64,000 nucleotides of DNA from Bacteroidota bacterium (GTDB lineage Bacteria; Bacteroidota; Bacteroidia; Bacteroidales; FEN-979), in assembly GCA_026391735.1 (NCBI GenBank), contig JAPLDL010000005.1, positions 1-64,000 on the forward strand. The letters are read 5' to 3'. Under the pieces are notes generated by a model. It was not told the origin of the DNA and did no database searches. It saw nothing but the letters and a program-made list of their open reading frames with translations. Made by a program: the position numbers and the translations under genes. Below are positions 35,350-44,153 of the stretch, piece after piece; position 1 is the first letter of the stretch, and every line of letters starts with the position of its first letter.

Positions 35350-35357
35350 CAAAGGTA
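35350..35357 (-). promoter_or_regulatory. -7 element (TACCTTTG) for the Asp-box protein operon
   Basis: Matches TANNTTTG on the minus strand, 21 nt upstream of ATG 35328. The divergent promoter at 35383 is 25 bp away. Confidence 0.6.
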
Positions 35358-35382
35358 CGGAATAATTCTGGGGAAAGATTCG

Positions 35383-35390
35383 TAACTTTG
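35383..35390 (+). promoter_or_regulatory. -7 element (TAACTTTG) for the CorC/HlyC-type gene
   Basis: Matches TANNTTTG, 82 nt upstream of ATG 35473. The leader that follows contains the hairpin repeat at 35394-35461. Confidence 0.5.
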
Positions 35391-35393
35391 AGG

Positions 35394-35461
35394 AGTGACA
35401 TGTGAAGGTGACTAGTGGGTGGAGACTATGAGCAGTAACTGATAATTAGTCACAAGTCACT
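35394..35461. repeat. Hairpin repeat filling the 5' leader of the CorC/HlyC-type gene
   Basis: Outer arms AGTGACATGTGA and TCACAAGTCACT pair at 11 of 12 positions. Inner GTGACTA and TAGTCAC also pair. The element lies between the predicted -7 box and the start codon. Confidence 0.65.
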
Positions 35462-35472
35462 AAAAAAACGTT

Positions 35473-36762
35473 ATGGTACTCGAAATTATAATTTTATTCT
35501 TCCTTTTCCTGATCAACGGTCTCTTCGTTATGACCGAGATCGCTTTGGTGTCATCACGAAAGACCCGGCTCGAACTGGATGCACAAAGCGGGCATAAAGG
35601 AGCTCGTGCAGCGCTGGAGCAGGCCAACAAGCCTGCCAGGATACTATCCACTTTCCAGATCGCCATAACACTGATCGGTATCCTCACCGGGGTATTCAGC
35701 GGGGCTGAGATATCCTCCGGGTTTGCCCAGATACTTATTTCGGTGGGTGTTTCACAATCCATAGCACGTTCTCTTGCGCTTACTATCGTCGTTATAGTGG
35801 TAACCCTGGTTTCCATGCTTATCGGGGAACTGGTTCCAAAACGTATCGGGCTCATCAATCCTGAAGGGATCTCCAAAGTAATGATACGGCCTATCGTAGC
35901 CCTTTCTTATATCCTGAAACCGGTAACCTGGTTGCTGACCAGGCTGAGCGACGGCATCCTGCGATTTCTTGGGATAAAGACATCCGCCGACTCAAAAGTA
36001 ACTGAGGAAGAGATCAGAGCTATGGTTCAGGAAGGTACCGACGATGGCGAGGTGCAGGAGATCGAACAGGATATTGTGGAGCGGGTGTTCCACCTTGGCG
36101 ACCAGAGAATTGCCTCCCTGATGACCCATTATTCTGATATTACCTGGCTGGATGTAAACGAGCCTCCCTCTGAAATGTGGAAGAAAATGAGGGAGGAAGT
36201 ACATTCGGTTTACCCGGTATGCCGCGATGACCTGGACAACTTGCTTGGGGTGGTTTTTATCAAGGACCTTTTTTTGCGGACGAACTGCGATGCCGTGCTC
36301 GATCTGGAAGATTTCATCCAGCCTGCCCAGCTTGTTTTGGAAACCCTCACCGCTTATGAGTCGCTGGAGTTGTTCAAAGAGCATAAAATTCATTATGGGC
36401 TTGTGGTTGATGAGTATGGTTCCATTGTAGGGATGGTGACGCTGAATGATATTCTTGAGGCTATTGTTGGTGATTTTAACGAACCTGATCCGGATGAACC
36501 CCAGATCAACCAAAGGGATGACGGGAGCTGGCTGGCCGACGGACAGATGTCGTTTTACGAATTTGCCTATGAATTCAACCTTCAGGGCTTCGATAAAACC
36601 AGGGTTAAATTCAACACCCTTGCCGGTCTTGCTATCAGCATCCTGAAACATATCCCCAAACCGGGCGAGAAGTTCAGTTTCATGGGATTCGAGTTTGAGA
36701 TAGTTGACCTCGATGGCAACCGCATCGACAAACTGATCATAAAAAAAGTGGCAAAGGATTGA
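35473..36762 (+). CDS. Hemolysin/CorC family membrane protein (CNNM transporter domain, CBS pair)
   Basis: A 429-aa protein. The DUF21/CNNM transmembrane domain spans about residues 1-190, with FLINGLFVMTEIALVSSRKT and ARILSTFQIAITLIGILTGV. A cytosolic Bateman module of two CBS domains follows (about 205-330; VYPVCRDDLDNLLGVVFIKD, YGLVVDEYGSIVGMVTLNDI). A C-terminal CorC_HlyC domain (about 345-425; DDGSWLADGQMSFYEFAYEF) ends the protein. The family is linked to Mg2+/Co2+ efflux or resistance and was historically misnamed hemolysin; substrate specificity here is unknown. A strong bidirectional terminator follows immediately. Confidence 0.94.
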   Translation: MVLEIIILFFLFLINGLFVMTEIALVSSRKTRLELDAQSGHKGARAALEQANKPARILSTFQIAITLIGILTGVFSGAEISSGFAQILISVGVSQSIARSLALTIVVIVVTLVSMLIGELVPKRIGLINPEGISKVMIRPIVALSYILKPVTWLLTRLSDGILRFLGIKTSADSKVTEEEIRAMVQEGTDDGEVQEIEQDIVERVFHLGDQRIASLMTHYSDITWLDVNEPPSEMWKKMREEVHSVYPVCRDDLDNLLGVVFIKDLFLRTNCDAVLDLEDFIQPAQLVLETLTAYESLELFKEHKIHYGLVVDEYGSIVGMVTLNDILEAIVGDFNEPDPDEPQINQRDDGSWLADGQMSFYEFAYEFNLQGFDKTRVKFNTLAGLAISILKHIPKPGEKFSFMGFEFEIVDLDGNRIDKLIIKKVAKD

Positions 36763-36777
36763 TCCCTTGCCACTTTC
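36744..36777. terminator. Bidirectional terminator between convergent genes
   Basis: An inverted repeat with AAAGTGGCAA and TTGCCACTTT arms plus inner GGA/TCC pairing. A-run and T-run flank it. It overlaps the last codons of the CorC/HlyC-type gene and lies 20 bp past the stop of the convergent C25 peptidase gene (36797). Confidence 0.8.
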
Positions 36778-36796
36778 ATTAAAGATCCACTAATCT

Positions 36797-39700
36797 TTAT
36801 TTCTGGATGACGAGTTTCCTTATGAGGGAAACTGCATCGCTCTGGATCCTGATATAATAAATCCCTTCAGGTTTGCCTGTAAAATCGACAATTACGCCAG
36901 ACTTGCCGTTGATCTGCAGGTCTTTTTCGGAATATACTGTTGATCCAAGTGAGTTAAAGATAGTGACGGTTGCAACTACCGTCGACCGGGTACTGAAACC
37001 TATAGTGAACTTGCCATTGCTCGGGTTAGGGTAAACCTCGAAACCGAGAGCGTTGATATCGCCGATACCGGCAGGAGCATAGAGGATGACGGTTTTCTCA
37101 TCTGATGCAACAGCGTCGCCGCAGTCGTTTTTGGCTTTCACGCTGATCCTGACAGTACCTGAGTATTTATTGGTCCATAGGGCGGTACCGGTAGTTTGGG
37201 CGCCTGAGATGGTCCCGGCAGCAACAGGGTCAATGATCCAGTCGTAAGAGGTGGCGTTCGTGCTTCCCGTGGTTGTGAAATCCGACGTTGGAGTCTTGTT
37301 GGTGTTAACACTGTCGGCACCGCTGGGCTTTGCAGCAACACCAGGCAAAGGTTTAACATTGACTGCAAATTCAGCTGAAAACACACCTGTTCCGCAGTCG
37401 TTGCCGGCCTGGACTTTCACAGTGGCAGCGCCTGAGAATTCATTATTCACATCCAGTATTGCCGTAGTGGTGGTACCTGTCATTACCCCTGCGTTTACAG
37501 GAGAGACAACCCAGGTGTACGAAGTGGCATAAGGCACTATTGCTGTGGTATATTCAACAGCTGTTGCGCCCTGGCAAATTTCGGCATTCCCCGAAGGGAC
37601 TCCGGCCTGGGCGGGAACGGTTGCAATGACAATTTCCGTGACTTTGGTATCGCTACAACCGCCTGTTGACAGAATATTGAGGGTGACGGAATAAGTGCCG
37701 GCTGCAGCATAGGAATGTACCGGATTCTGAAGATTTGAAGTATTGCTGCTTCCTGATGTAGGATCACCAAAATTCCATGACCATCCGGTAATGGTTGAAC
37801 CCGGATGGGTTGACTGGTCGGTGAATGAAGTTGAAGAACCGGCACAGCTTGCAATGGCTGTATAAGCTGCAACAGGTTTTTGATAAACATGGATGTACCC
37901 CGTTTTGGTTATCGTGCTGGGAGTAAGACCCGATTTTGTCACGGTAAGGGTCACATCATAGTCACCCGGTAAGGAATAAACGATATCGGATGGATTTTTA
38001 ACAATGGATGTGGCAGGTGTTCCACCCTGGAAAGTCCATTCCCAGGCCGTGGGAGATCCTCCCGAAAGGTCGGTATAGTTCACTGATGCTCCCTCGCATA
38101 TCGCTGTACTGTTTGCCGAGAAATCAGCTGCAAGATTTGCCGAAGTCACGAGCATAAATCCGGTATAGCGGTTAAAGTCCTGTTTCGTTGCCACGACCAT
38201 GACCTGTGTTCCTTCCGGAAGAACAGGGATAGTTATGGATACCGGACCTGATGCGCTACCATAAGCTGTTGCAATAATTTCATTATTTACTGTGAGCGCG
38301 ATAAAAGCGCTGTCGTTAGCCGTGACATTGACGGTAGTGGTTCCGTAATCCAGGGTAGCAGGATGGTTTACGGTCAGGTTTATGGGGACAGTATCGGTAA
38401 GCTGAAGGAAGGCATCCCCATGCATATGGAACAAACGGTATGTGATCTGTTTGTTACCTGTATTATAGGGCCAGCTTGAAGCTTTCAGAAAATACTTGCC
38501 TGCAGCATTGCCAAAAGCCGGTAAGATGCCTCTTTGAGCTATCGGTGAGCCGTAAGTAGGCATGAACTGCGGCCACATATTGTCGAAAACTCCCCACAGG
38601 AAAGCATCATTCACAAAGGAATACGATGTTTCAGTGGGGCACACAAGGCCGAGAGCTCCTGCGTCATGGCCATTCTTGTAGAGACGCTGGAAAACTTCCT
38701 GGAAACATTCGGTAGGGCAGCCTGAAGGATTATGGAAAGCACCGGTTTCACAGTTGATGGAAAACACAAAGGGAAGCAGCGTATTGGTTAACTGATTGAT
38801 ATTAGTTGTGCTGTATGCAGGTTCTCCCCAAAGGTTGTAGGCTCCGTGGTCTCTGTGCAGCAAAATAAATGCGCCCGCATTGATCGCATTATTGATCTTC
38901 ACAGCTGTTCCGCCTGTAAACCCGCCGATATCACCCGGGCTCGTAGGGATGTAGTTTAGCCCGCTGGGGCCGAAATAATTCATCACGGTATTTGTATTTG
39001 TTGCCGTTGACCAGGGCCCCGAGGTGTAATTGCCTGCAGGAGAACCAAGGGCATTGATCCTCTGCACGTGCTTTCCGAGCACAGTCTTCCAGAACCCGCC
39101 CACGAGTTCCGAACAAAGCTGGAACCAACGGTCATCCTGCCATCCGAGTGCTGAGATAGGATGCATGTAATACCCGGTATCGGTTGGACGATGTCTTTCG
39201 AAATTCACAATGCGTCCAACCATCTTGTGCAGCTGTGATGAGTCATTGGCAGCGATCCTGGCGAACACCACATCGGGCATTTCATCGCCAGTGACATCAG
39301 CATAATAATTATCGGATGCAAAATTCGGGTACCCGGCATCATGAGGGTACAAATGGGAAATGATGTTCTTTGTGGCATCCGTGCCATAATCTCCAAGGAG
39401 CAGGCAGGCGACGGGTTTAATCGTCCAGTTGGTATAGGCATTGCTGATAAAAGTCTTAATGGCGCCTTCAGTGTTGCCCCCTACATCGGTGAGGGTGAAA
39501 ACTTTGGTAAGAATACCCTGCTGGTTACGCCAGTTTTTAAGTGTATCGGCCCAGGCCAGGAAATCAGGACCGGTAGGGCTTATAATGATATATTCACATT
39601 CGTCGGTGGAGGGAGCTTTTGAATTTCTGAGTTGTCTCATCCGTTCCGGATAATTGATGGTGGGAAGGGATGAAAAATTCATGATATTGTCGGCCATGAT

Positions 39701-40333
39701 AGGATCCCAGTAAGGACTGCGGAATAAATCATTGCCGAATTTGCTGCTGCCTCCCTGGAAAGTGAGATCGATTTTAATGTTTTTAAAAATTTTAAGTTCC
39801 CTGGTAACAGGATTATACTGGAAAGGAGTTATGCCAAGCATAACCACATCGGTGCCGCGGATCTGGTCCACGCCTGAGATCTGTACCGGGTTTGCAGGAT
39901 AAAAAGCATTTGTGCTGTAAACAGCCTGATCTTTGCTGAAGACGATATCTTTCTGGGTGTCGAGCGGGATTTGCATTGCCCAGGCCAGGTCAACGTTTTG
40001 AATTGTTTCCACTTCAAAATCCACGATCCTCAGGTGAGGTGTGGAACCCTGAGGGATTGCAATATAATGCCCCGTACCGGGAAGATCCGGTTTGCCGGCA
40101 TCATTACAAAGAAAAACTCCCGGCAGGTTTACTTTTTGTAATGTTTGTCCGTTAATCACAACGGGATCAATTGAAAAGTTCGTGATGGAATACACTACCT
40201 GCACCACATCAGGTTTTGACATAGTGAGATTAAAGCCATGTTTACTCCAGCTGTTACTGTATGTATATTTCTCTGCATTCATTGAAGATGCTGAGAACAG
40301 CAGGATAAAGAGCACAAATAAAATTCTTTTCAT
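36797..40333 (-). CDS. C25 (gingipain-like) peptidase with PKD/Ig domains and T9SS sorting domain
   Basis: A 1178-aa secreted cysteine peptidase. It has a signal peptide (MKRILFVLFILLFSASSMNA), a propeptide (about 25-220) and a C25 catalytic domain (about 230-620), with YIIISPTGPDFLAWADTLKN, LLGDYG, the catalytic His in LLHRDHGAYNLWG and the Cys in FSINCETGAFH. A gingipain C-terminal Ig-like domain follows, then PKD domains (ADFSANSTAICEGASVNYTD, WSWNFGDPTSG) and two further beta domains. The last 75 residues are a T9SS sorting domain (VYPNPSNGKFTIGF, PEGIYYIRIQSD). ATG 40333 starts the signal peptide; a -7 box lies 45 nt upstream. Confidence 0.93.
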   Translation of the reverse strand: MKRILFVLFILLFSASSMNAEKYTYSNSWSKHGFNLTMSKPDVVQVVYSITNFSIDPVVINGQTLQKVNLPGVFLCNDAGKPDLPGTGHYIAIPQGSTPHLRIVDFEVETIQNVDLAWAMQIPLDTQKDIVFSKDQAVYSTNAFYPANPVQISGVDQIRGTDVVMLGITPFQYNPVTRELKIFKNIKIDLTFQGGSSKFGNDLFRSPYWDPIMADNIMNFSSLPTINYPERMRQLRNSKAPSTDECEYIIISPTGPDFLAWADTLKNWRNQQGILTKVFTLTDVGGNTEGAIKTFISNAYTNWTIKPVACLLLGDYGTDATKNIISHLYPHDAGYPNFASDNYYADVTGDEMPDVVFARIAANDSSQLHKMVGRIVNFERHRPTDTGYYMHPISALGWQDDRWFQLCSELVGGFWKTVLGKHVQRINALGSPAGNYTSGPWSTATNTNTVMNYFGPSGLNYIPTSPGDIGGFTGGTAVKINNAINAGAFILLHRDHGAYNLWGEPAYSTTNINQLTNTLLPFVFSINCETGAFHNPSGCPTECFQEVFQRLYKNGHDAGALGLVCPTETSYSFVNDAFLWGVFDNMWPQFMPTYGSPIAQRGILPAFGNAAGKYFLKASSWPYNTGNKQITYRLFHMHGDAFLQLTDTVPINLTVNHPATLDYGTTTVNVTANDSAFIALTVNNEIIATAYGSASGPVSITIPVLPEGTQVMVVATKQDFNRYTGFMLVTSANLAADFSANSTAICEGASVNYTDLSGGSPTAWEWTFQGGTPATSIVKNPSDIVYSLPGDYDVTLTVTKSGLTPSTITKTGYIHVYQKPVAAYTAIASCAGSSTSFTDQSTHPGSTITGWSWNFGDPTSGSSNTSNLQNPVHSYAAAGTYSVTLNILSTGGCSDTKVTEIVIATVPAQAGVPSGNAEICQGATAVEYTTAIVPYATSYTWVVSPVNAGVMTGTTTTAILDVNNEFSGAATVKVQAGNDCGTGVFSAEFAVNVKPLPGVAAKPSGADSVNTNKTPTSDFTTTGSTNATSYDWIIDPVAAGTISGAQTTGTALWTNKYSGTVRISVKAKNDCGDAVASDEKTVILYAPAGIGDINALGFEVYPNPSNGKFTIGFSTRSTVVATVTIFNSLGSTVYSEKDLQINGKSGVIVDFTGKPEGIYYIRIQSDAVSLIRKLVIQK

Positions 40334-40377
40334 AAAATGCAAGTGTTTGGTTTACATTAAGTAATGTGAATTGAATA

Positions 40378-40385
40378 CAAAGGTA
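40378..40385 (-). promoter_or_regulatory. -7 element (TACCTTTG) for the first C25 peptidase
   Basis: Matches TANNTTTG on the minus strand, 45 nt upstream of ATG 40333 and 20 bp past the stop of the other C25 gene. The two peptidases may therefore be transcribed separately. Confidence 0.6.
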
Positions 40386-40404
40386 ATAAAGATTATATAA
40401 AGAA

Positions 40405-42519
40405 TCACCTGATGATCAGTTTAGTTCTTGCTTTAGTATTCAGGCCATCAACTTCGAGGGAATATACTCCGCTTGGGAGTTGTGGCAGGCTCAGGGTTAG
40501 GGGTTCCGGATCGGAAAGGTACAAATTCTCCCAGGTCCTTACGATTTGCCCGTAAGTATTGATCAAACAAATACTCACTTTGGAGGTAAGGGCTGATCCG
40601 GTTTTCAAAGTCACTTTCCCGGAACAGGGATTAGGATATACCGAAAGCGTGACATCATTCTTCTTATCCTGGATCCCGACATTAATATTTTCGGTGAAAA
40701 CCCAGAGGGTGGGATCGCCAAGAAGGTTGCAGTCGTAATGGCACCAGCGTTGGGCCCCGGGTTCAAATTCATTTGGCACTGTAACAAAAGGCGCGGTTTG
40801 CACCTTTGACATGAGATGGGCAGAACCAAATTCGTGTATCTGGTCGGCGACGGTATCGTTGTATAGGGCGCTTACGAATTCCCTGTTCAGGTGGGCCGAG
40901 GGTCCTTCGGTGGTTCCCTGGTCAAACCATCCGTATCTGGAATTGAAAACACCTCCTGCAAGAAAGTTCTGAATGAGCAGCATTCTCTCAGCGATACAGT
41001 CATTGTTGTCGAAAGCTCCGCAATCGCATCCATGGGTATACATCAATATATAATCATGGGTAACGCCGTTAATCGCGTAGAAATTCGAATTAGTAACATC
41101 ACTGATGTACAATTTCATCACGTAAGTTTCACTTGCATGTCCTGCATGATAAAGAAAAGATGGCCCTTTGTTTATCCTGGCAAAAAGATCCGCAGGTTGC
41201 CATTCATAGATTTGAGGTCCGATCGGATTGATCAGGGTATCGTAAAGCCTGTCTATATTATTGAGTGCCGACGGAATGCCGTGGGTGAAATAATTATTAT
41301 CGGTATGATCGTTAACCAGCAACTCAAGATAGTCCTGGCCGAAAGTAAGGGTGGCCTGATCCATAAATTCTGCAGCAAGCAGTGGCTTGGCCTGCTCATT
41401 TGGCTTCTGGTGAGTCCTGTACCAGATCACTTTATGAAGGATATTCGTTTGTTCCGCGATCGTACCGAATGGAAGCCTCCCTACCGATACATCAGGAAGC
41501 AGATCAGGATCATCCAAAACTTCAGCATAAATCCCGTTACCGTTTGCATCATAATTTCCATCCATACCCGAGTAATAGAGATCTGCAGGGATATCAGAGG
41601 AGGTCCAATAACTTCCTCCCGAAAGAACTGAGCAGTAAAATGAACGATGGGGAACTACATCCACATCACCTCCAAGCAAAGCATATTCAATACCATTCTG
41701 CTGGTATTCCTGCTGTATGAAATTTCTGATTTTATCCTGAACGTCAATCCCGCCCATAGTTGCAGTAATATCTTCCACGGTATGGATCTGGGAGCTTATT
41801 CCCAGGGAGTCATACATGCTTGTAAACGCAGCGAAGCCTGAGGTAAAAGCCTGTTTGGTAATGATCAGGAGCTGATATCCGGCAGCTGAACTTTTTTTCC
41901 GGGGATAACCGGTAAGCAATTCAGGATTTTGGGCAAACTGTTTTACCCTATTCAATACTTTCTCTGATGAGGAGAGATTTTTCATTGCTTCAACAGAAGC
42001 GGCTGATGGTTCAGTTGTAATTGTGATGGTCACTTCGGAGTAATAACCGGCCTTCTGAAGCGAAGGGTAATACACCATCGGAGTAAACGTACACAAACCA
42101 AAAGCAACCCCGTTCATGTAAGAAGTCATCAGATTCCCTTTGTTCACAAGAGGATACTCTGATGCGGAATTGTACACCAGTTCATTCTTAAGGAATTTAC
42201 CATTGCTGCCTTTAGAAATCGGGCTGATATCCTGCTGGGGCTGGATCAGGAACTGTCCCTGCAGTTCCACGAAACCATTCCCTTGCATATTGATATTTTT
42301 TGCAGATTCTCCCGGAGGCAGAACGAGGGAAACGGCTTCCCATGGCATCATGGGTTCCCCTGCATTTCCTGATAAGACCGATTTGCCAAACGAGATCGTC
42401 TGGTAATTGCCGTTGCTTTTAATTACGGGCTTGCCAAAGTGGTAAGATTTTGTGATAGTCCCTGAAAACAGAGGCAGGCTGAAAAGACATGCCAATGCAA
42501 AAAGTAAAGTTTTTCTCAT
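40405..42519 (-). CDS. C25 (gingipain-like) peptidase with T9SS sorting domain
   Basis: A 704-aa secreted peptidase without the long PKD tail of its neighbour. It has a signal peptide (MRKTLLFALACLFSLPLFSG) and a propeptide (about 22-210). The C25 core (about 215-600) has YQLLIITKQAFTSGFAAFTS, YALLGGDVDVVPHRSF, the catalytic His in FLYHAGHASETY and the Cys in YTHGCDCGAFD. A T9SS sorting domain follows (VYPNPCSGKVTLKTG, LPSGVYSLEVDGL). ATG 42519 gives the signal peptide; the in-frame extension to 42618 runs into the terminator of the upstream Omp28-like gene and was rejected. Substrate preference cannot be read from the sequence. Confidence 0.93.
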   Translation of the reverse strand: MRKTLLFALACLFSLPLFSGTITKSYHFGKPVIKSNGNYQTISFGKSVLSGNAGEPMMPWEAVSLVLPPGESAKNINMQGNGFVELQGQFLIQPQQDISPISKGSNGKFLKNELVYNSASEYPLVNKGNLMTSYMNGVAFGLCTFTPMVYYPSLQKAGYYSEVTITITTEPSAASVEAMKNLSSSEKVLNRVKQFAQNPELLTGYPRKKSSAAGYQLLIITKQAFTSGFAAFTSMYDSLGISSQIHTVEDITATMGGIDVQDKIRNFIQQEYQQNGIEYALLGGDVDVVPHRSFYCSVLSGGSYWTSSDIPADLYYSGMDGNYDANGNGIYAEVLDDPDLLPDVSVGRLPFGTIAEQTNILHKVIWYRTHQKPNEQAKPLLAAEFMDQATLTFGQDYLELLVNDHTDNNYFTHGIPSALNNIDRLYDTLINPIGPQIYEWQPADLFARINKGPSFLYHAGHASETYVMKLYISDVTNSNFYAINGVTHDYILMYTHGCDCGAFDNNDCIAERMLLIQNFLAGGVFNSRYGWFDQGTTEGPSAHLNREFVSALYNDTVADQIHEFGSAHLMSKVQTAPFVTVPNEFEPGAQRWCHYDCNLLGDPTLWVFTENINVGIQDKKNDVTLSVYPNPCSGKVTLKTGSALTSKVSICLINTYGQIVRTWENLYLSDPEPLTLSLPQLPSGVYSLEVDGLNTKARTKLIIR

Positions 42520-42578
42520 GTTAAAAAATGCTGGTAAGTACCGGTATATGACAGTAAATTGTAGTTGATGGTTGCTTT

Positions 42579-42612
42579 TAAAAAAAGAGGCCGCCATTTT
42601 GTGACGGCCTCC
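42579..42612 (-). terminator. Rho-independent terminator after the Omp28-like gene
   Basis: Stem GAGGCCG/CGGCCTC (42587-42593, 42605-42611) with extra G-C pairing, followed on the minus strand by a T-run of seven or more. It lies 32 bp past the stop at 42644. Confidence 0.85.
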
Positions 42613-42643
42613 TGGCATAATAATGTTATTCTTTGTTTGCGGA

Positions 42644-43930
42644 TTAGTTGATCAGGATCTTCCGGCTAAGTTTGTTATCGCCGTTCTTAATAGTGAGGAA
42701 ATACTCACCGGAGGGCAAACCGTGAAGATTGATCGTTTTGGTAAGATCATTGCTGATCGTTACGTTGTTTTCGCTGTAAACTGTTTTACCGGCAGCATTC
42801 ATGATTTTAAGCTGGCCTGTAAAAGCGTTCGTGACATTGAATGAAAGTTTGAAGGTGCCGTTGCTTGGGTTGGGGGAAACAATAATCTGTTTATCGTTCT
42901 GTTCCTTCATGCCAAGACCATGATTAACATAGATGAAACCAGTTTTGGTAATTGTGTCAATTTCTCCGCCTTTGTTGAGAATGAGCATGACGTCAAAGTT
43001 CCCCGGAGCGCCATATATTACAGAAGGCATAGAGTCAGTTGACATATCAGGTGTTCCTCCCGGGAAATGCCATTCGTACGATTTTGGAGCGTTTACATAA
43101 CCTCCGGCGACAGTGCCGGTAAATGTAACAGTACTGTTGGGATCAATAGTGTCGTTATTAGCCGAAAAGTCGACGGCTAAAGGAATTACGCCACTCTTGA
43201 TGGTCTGGTATTCTTCTCTTTTCGTAATACCGCCATTGGAACCCTGACCAGCATCAACATTCTGGACTGTTGCAACGAATTCCAGATTGTCAATGACCCA
43301 GCTTGCATCGAGATCGGTTGAAAGATTGTAAGTCTGCACATTGCCTGTGGAAAAATCCACTGTCGTCCCGCTTTTATCAGGAAGCATGTTATGATTTACA
43401 AAATGAAGCCAATGCTGGCCCTGCCAGTTCTTGTAAATATTGGATTCGGTAATGAAGAAAAACAATTTCAGGCTGGCTGCAGTTACATCTCCCACCTTGG
43501 TGACTGTCACGGTGATGTCGTAATGAAGACCGGTATTAGTGAATGACATGGAAAGATCAATAACCGAAGGAACAGCAATCCTGGTATTGTACTTTGGGAG
43601 GTACTGGGCGTAAAGAGATGTTGTATGGTTCCCGTTTGCATAGCCGAGCATCCCGTCAAATGAGGCGGTGGGAGCCGAATTTATTCCATAAAGTGTAAGA
43701 CGTCCTAGCGAACCAGGCCATACGTAAGGGTCGCCTGATGAAGGAATATTACAGTGGTTTTCGACCACAGCTACCTGTTTTCCGTTAAGAATCAGGTCTT
43801 CTGCACCCAATGCGGCACCCGGACAATAGGTACAGGTGGTGCTGGTAGCGATTTCCAGACAAACCATTTTACGGGGAACGGTTTGGGAATAAACAACCGA
43901 AATCATTGCAAAAATTGCAAAGAAAGTCAA
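42644..43930 (-). CDS. Omp28-like thioredoxin-fold secreted protein with T9SS sorting domain; signal peptide out of frame
   Basis: A 428-aa product. The N-terminal domain is Omp28/thioredoxin-like, with LEIATSTTCTYCPGAALGAE containing a CxxC (CTYC), then VVENHCNIPSS and INSAPTASFDG. A PKD-like domain follows (LAVDFSANNDTIDPNSTVTF-like) and a T9SS sorting domain closes it (VSPNPSNGTFKLSFN, LPSGEYFLTIKNGD). In this frame the only start is TTG 43930, giving MTFFAIFAMISVVYSQ, which lacks a positively charged n-region. An ATG encoding MKKMIF lies just upstream in another frame. Joining it after MIF by removal of one base would restore a standard signal peptide, so a frameshift or sequence error is likely. 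A TACCTTTG promoter box lies further upstream. Confidence 0.82.
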   Translation of the reverse strand: MTFFAIFAMISVVYSQTVPRKMVCLEIATSTTCTYCPGAALGAEDLILNGKQVAVVENHCNIPSSGDPYVWPGSLGRLTLYGINSAPTASFDGMLGYANGNHTTSLYAQYLPKYNTRIAVPSVIDLSMSFTNTGLHYDITVTVTKVGDVTAASLKLFFFITESNIYKNWQGQHWLHFVNHNMLPDKSGTTVDFSTGNVQTYNLSTDLDASWVIDNLEFVATVQNVDAGQGSNGGITKREEYQTIKSGVIPLAVDFSANNDTIDPNSTVTFTGTVAGGYVNAPKSYEWHFPGGTPDMSTDSMPSVIYGAPGNFDVMLILNKGGEIDTITKTGFIYVNHGLGMKEQNDKQIIVSPNPSNGTFKLSFNVTNAFTGQLKIMNAAGKTVYSENNVTISNDLTKTINLHGLPSGEYFLTIKNGDNKLSRKILIN

Positions 43931-43994
43931 AGATCATTTTTTTCATATAATATTCTGTTTGGTTAATAATCAGGATGTTAAGTTTTACACCTTA

Positions 43995-44002
43995 CAAAGG
44001 TA
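43995..44002 (-). promoter_or_regulatory. -7 element (TACCTTTG) for the Omp28-like gene
   Basis: Matches TANNTTTG on the minus strand. It is about 48 nt upstream of the out-of-frame MKKMIF ATG, so the transcript should include that ATG. The rest of 43931-44153 is AT-rich with no gene seen. Confidence 0.55.
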
Positions 44003-44153
44003 CGATATTATTTTTCAGAAAAATCATCCGCAGAAAAAATCCATATAATTTTTATTCATTCTTTATAAGGTGAAAATCAGGCCAATGTAATACAGATGTT
44101 AGGAAAATCGATGTCTTAGATTCAATACAGGTGTATTTAACGGGATCTTGCCT

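Noticed and set aside
36797-42519. Calling the two C25 peptidases Arg- or Lys-gingipains
   Set aside because: The catalytic dyad is visible, but specificity pockets cannot be judged without alignment and the overall sequence is far from Porphyromonas proteins.
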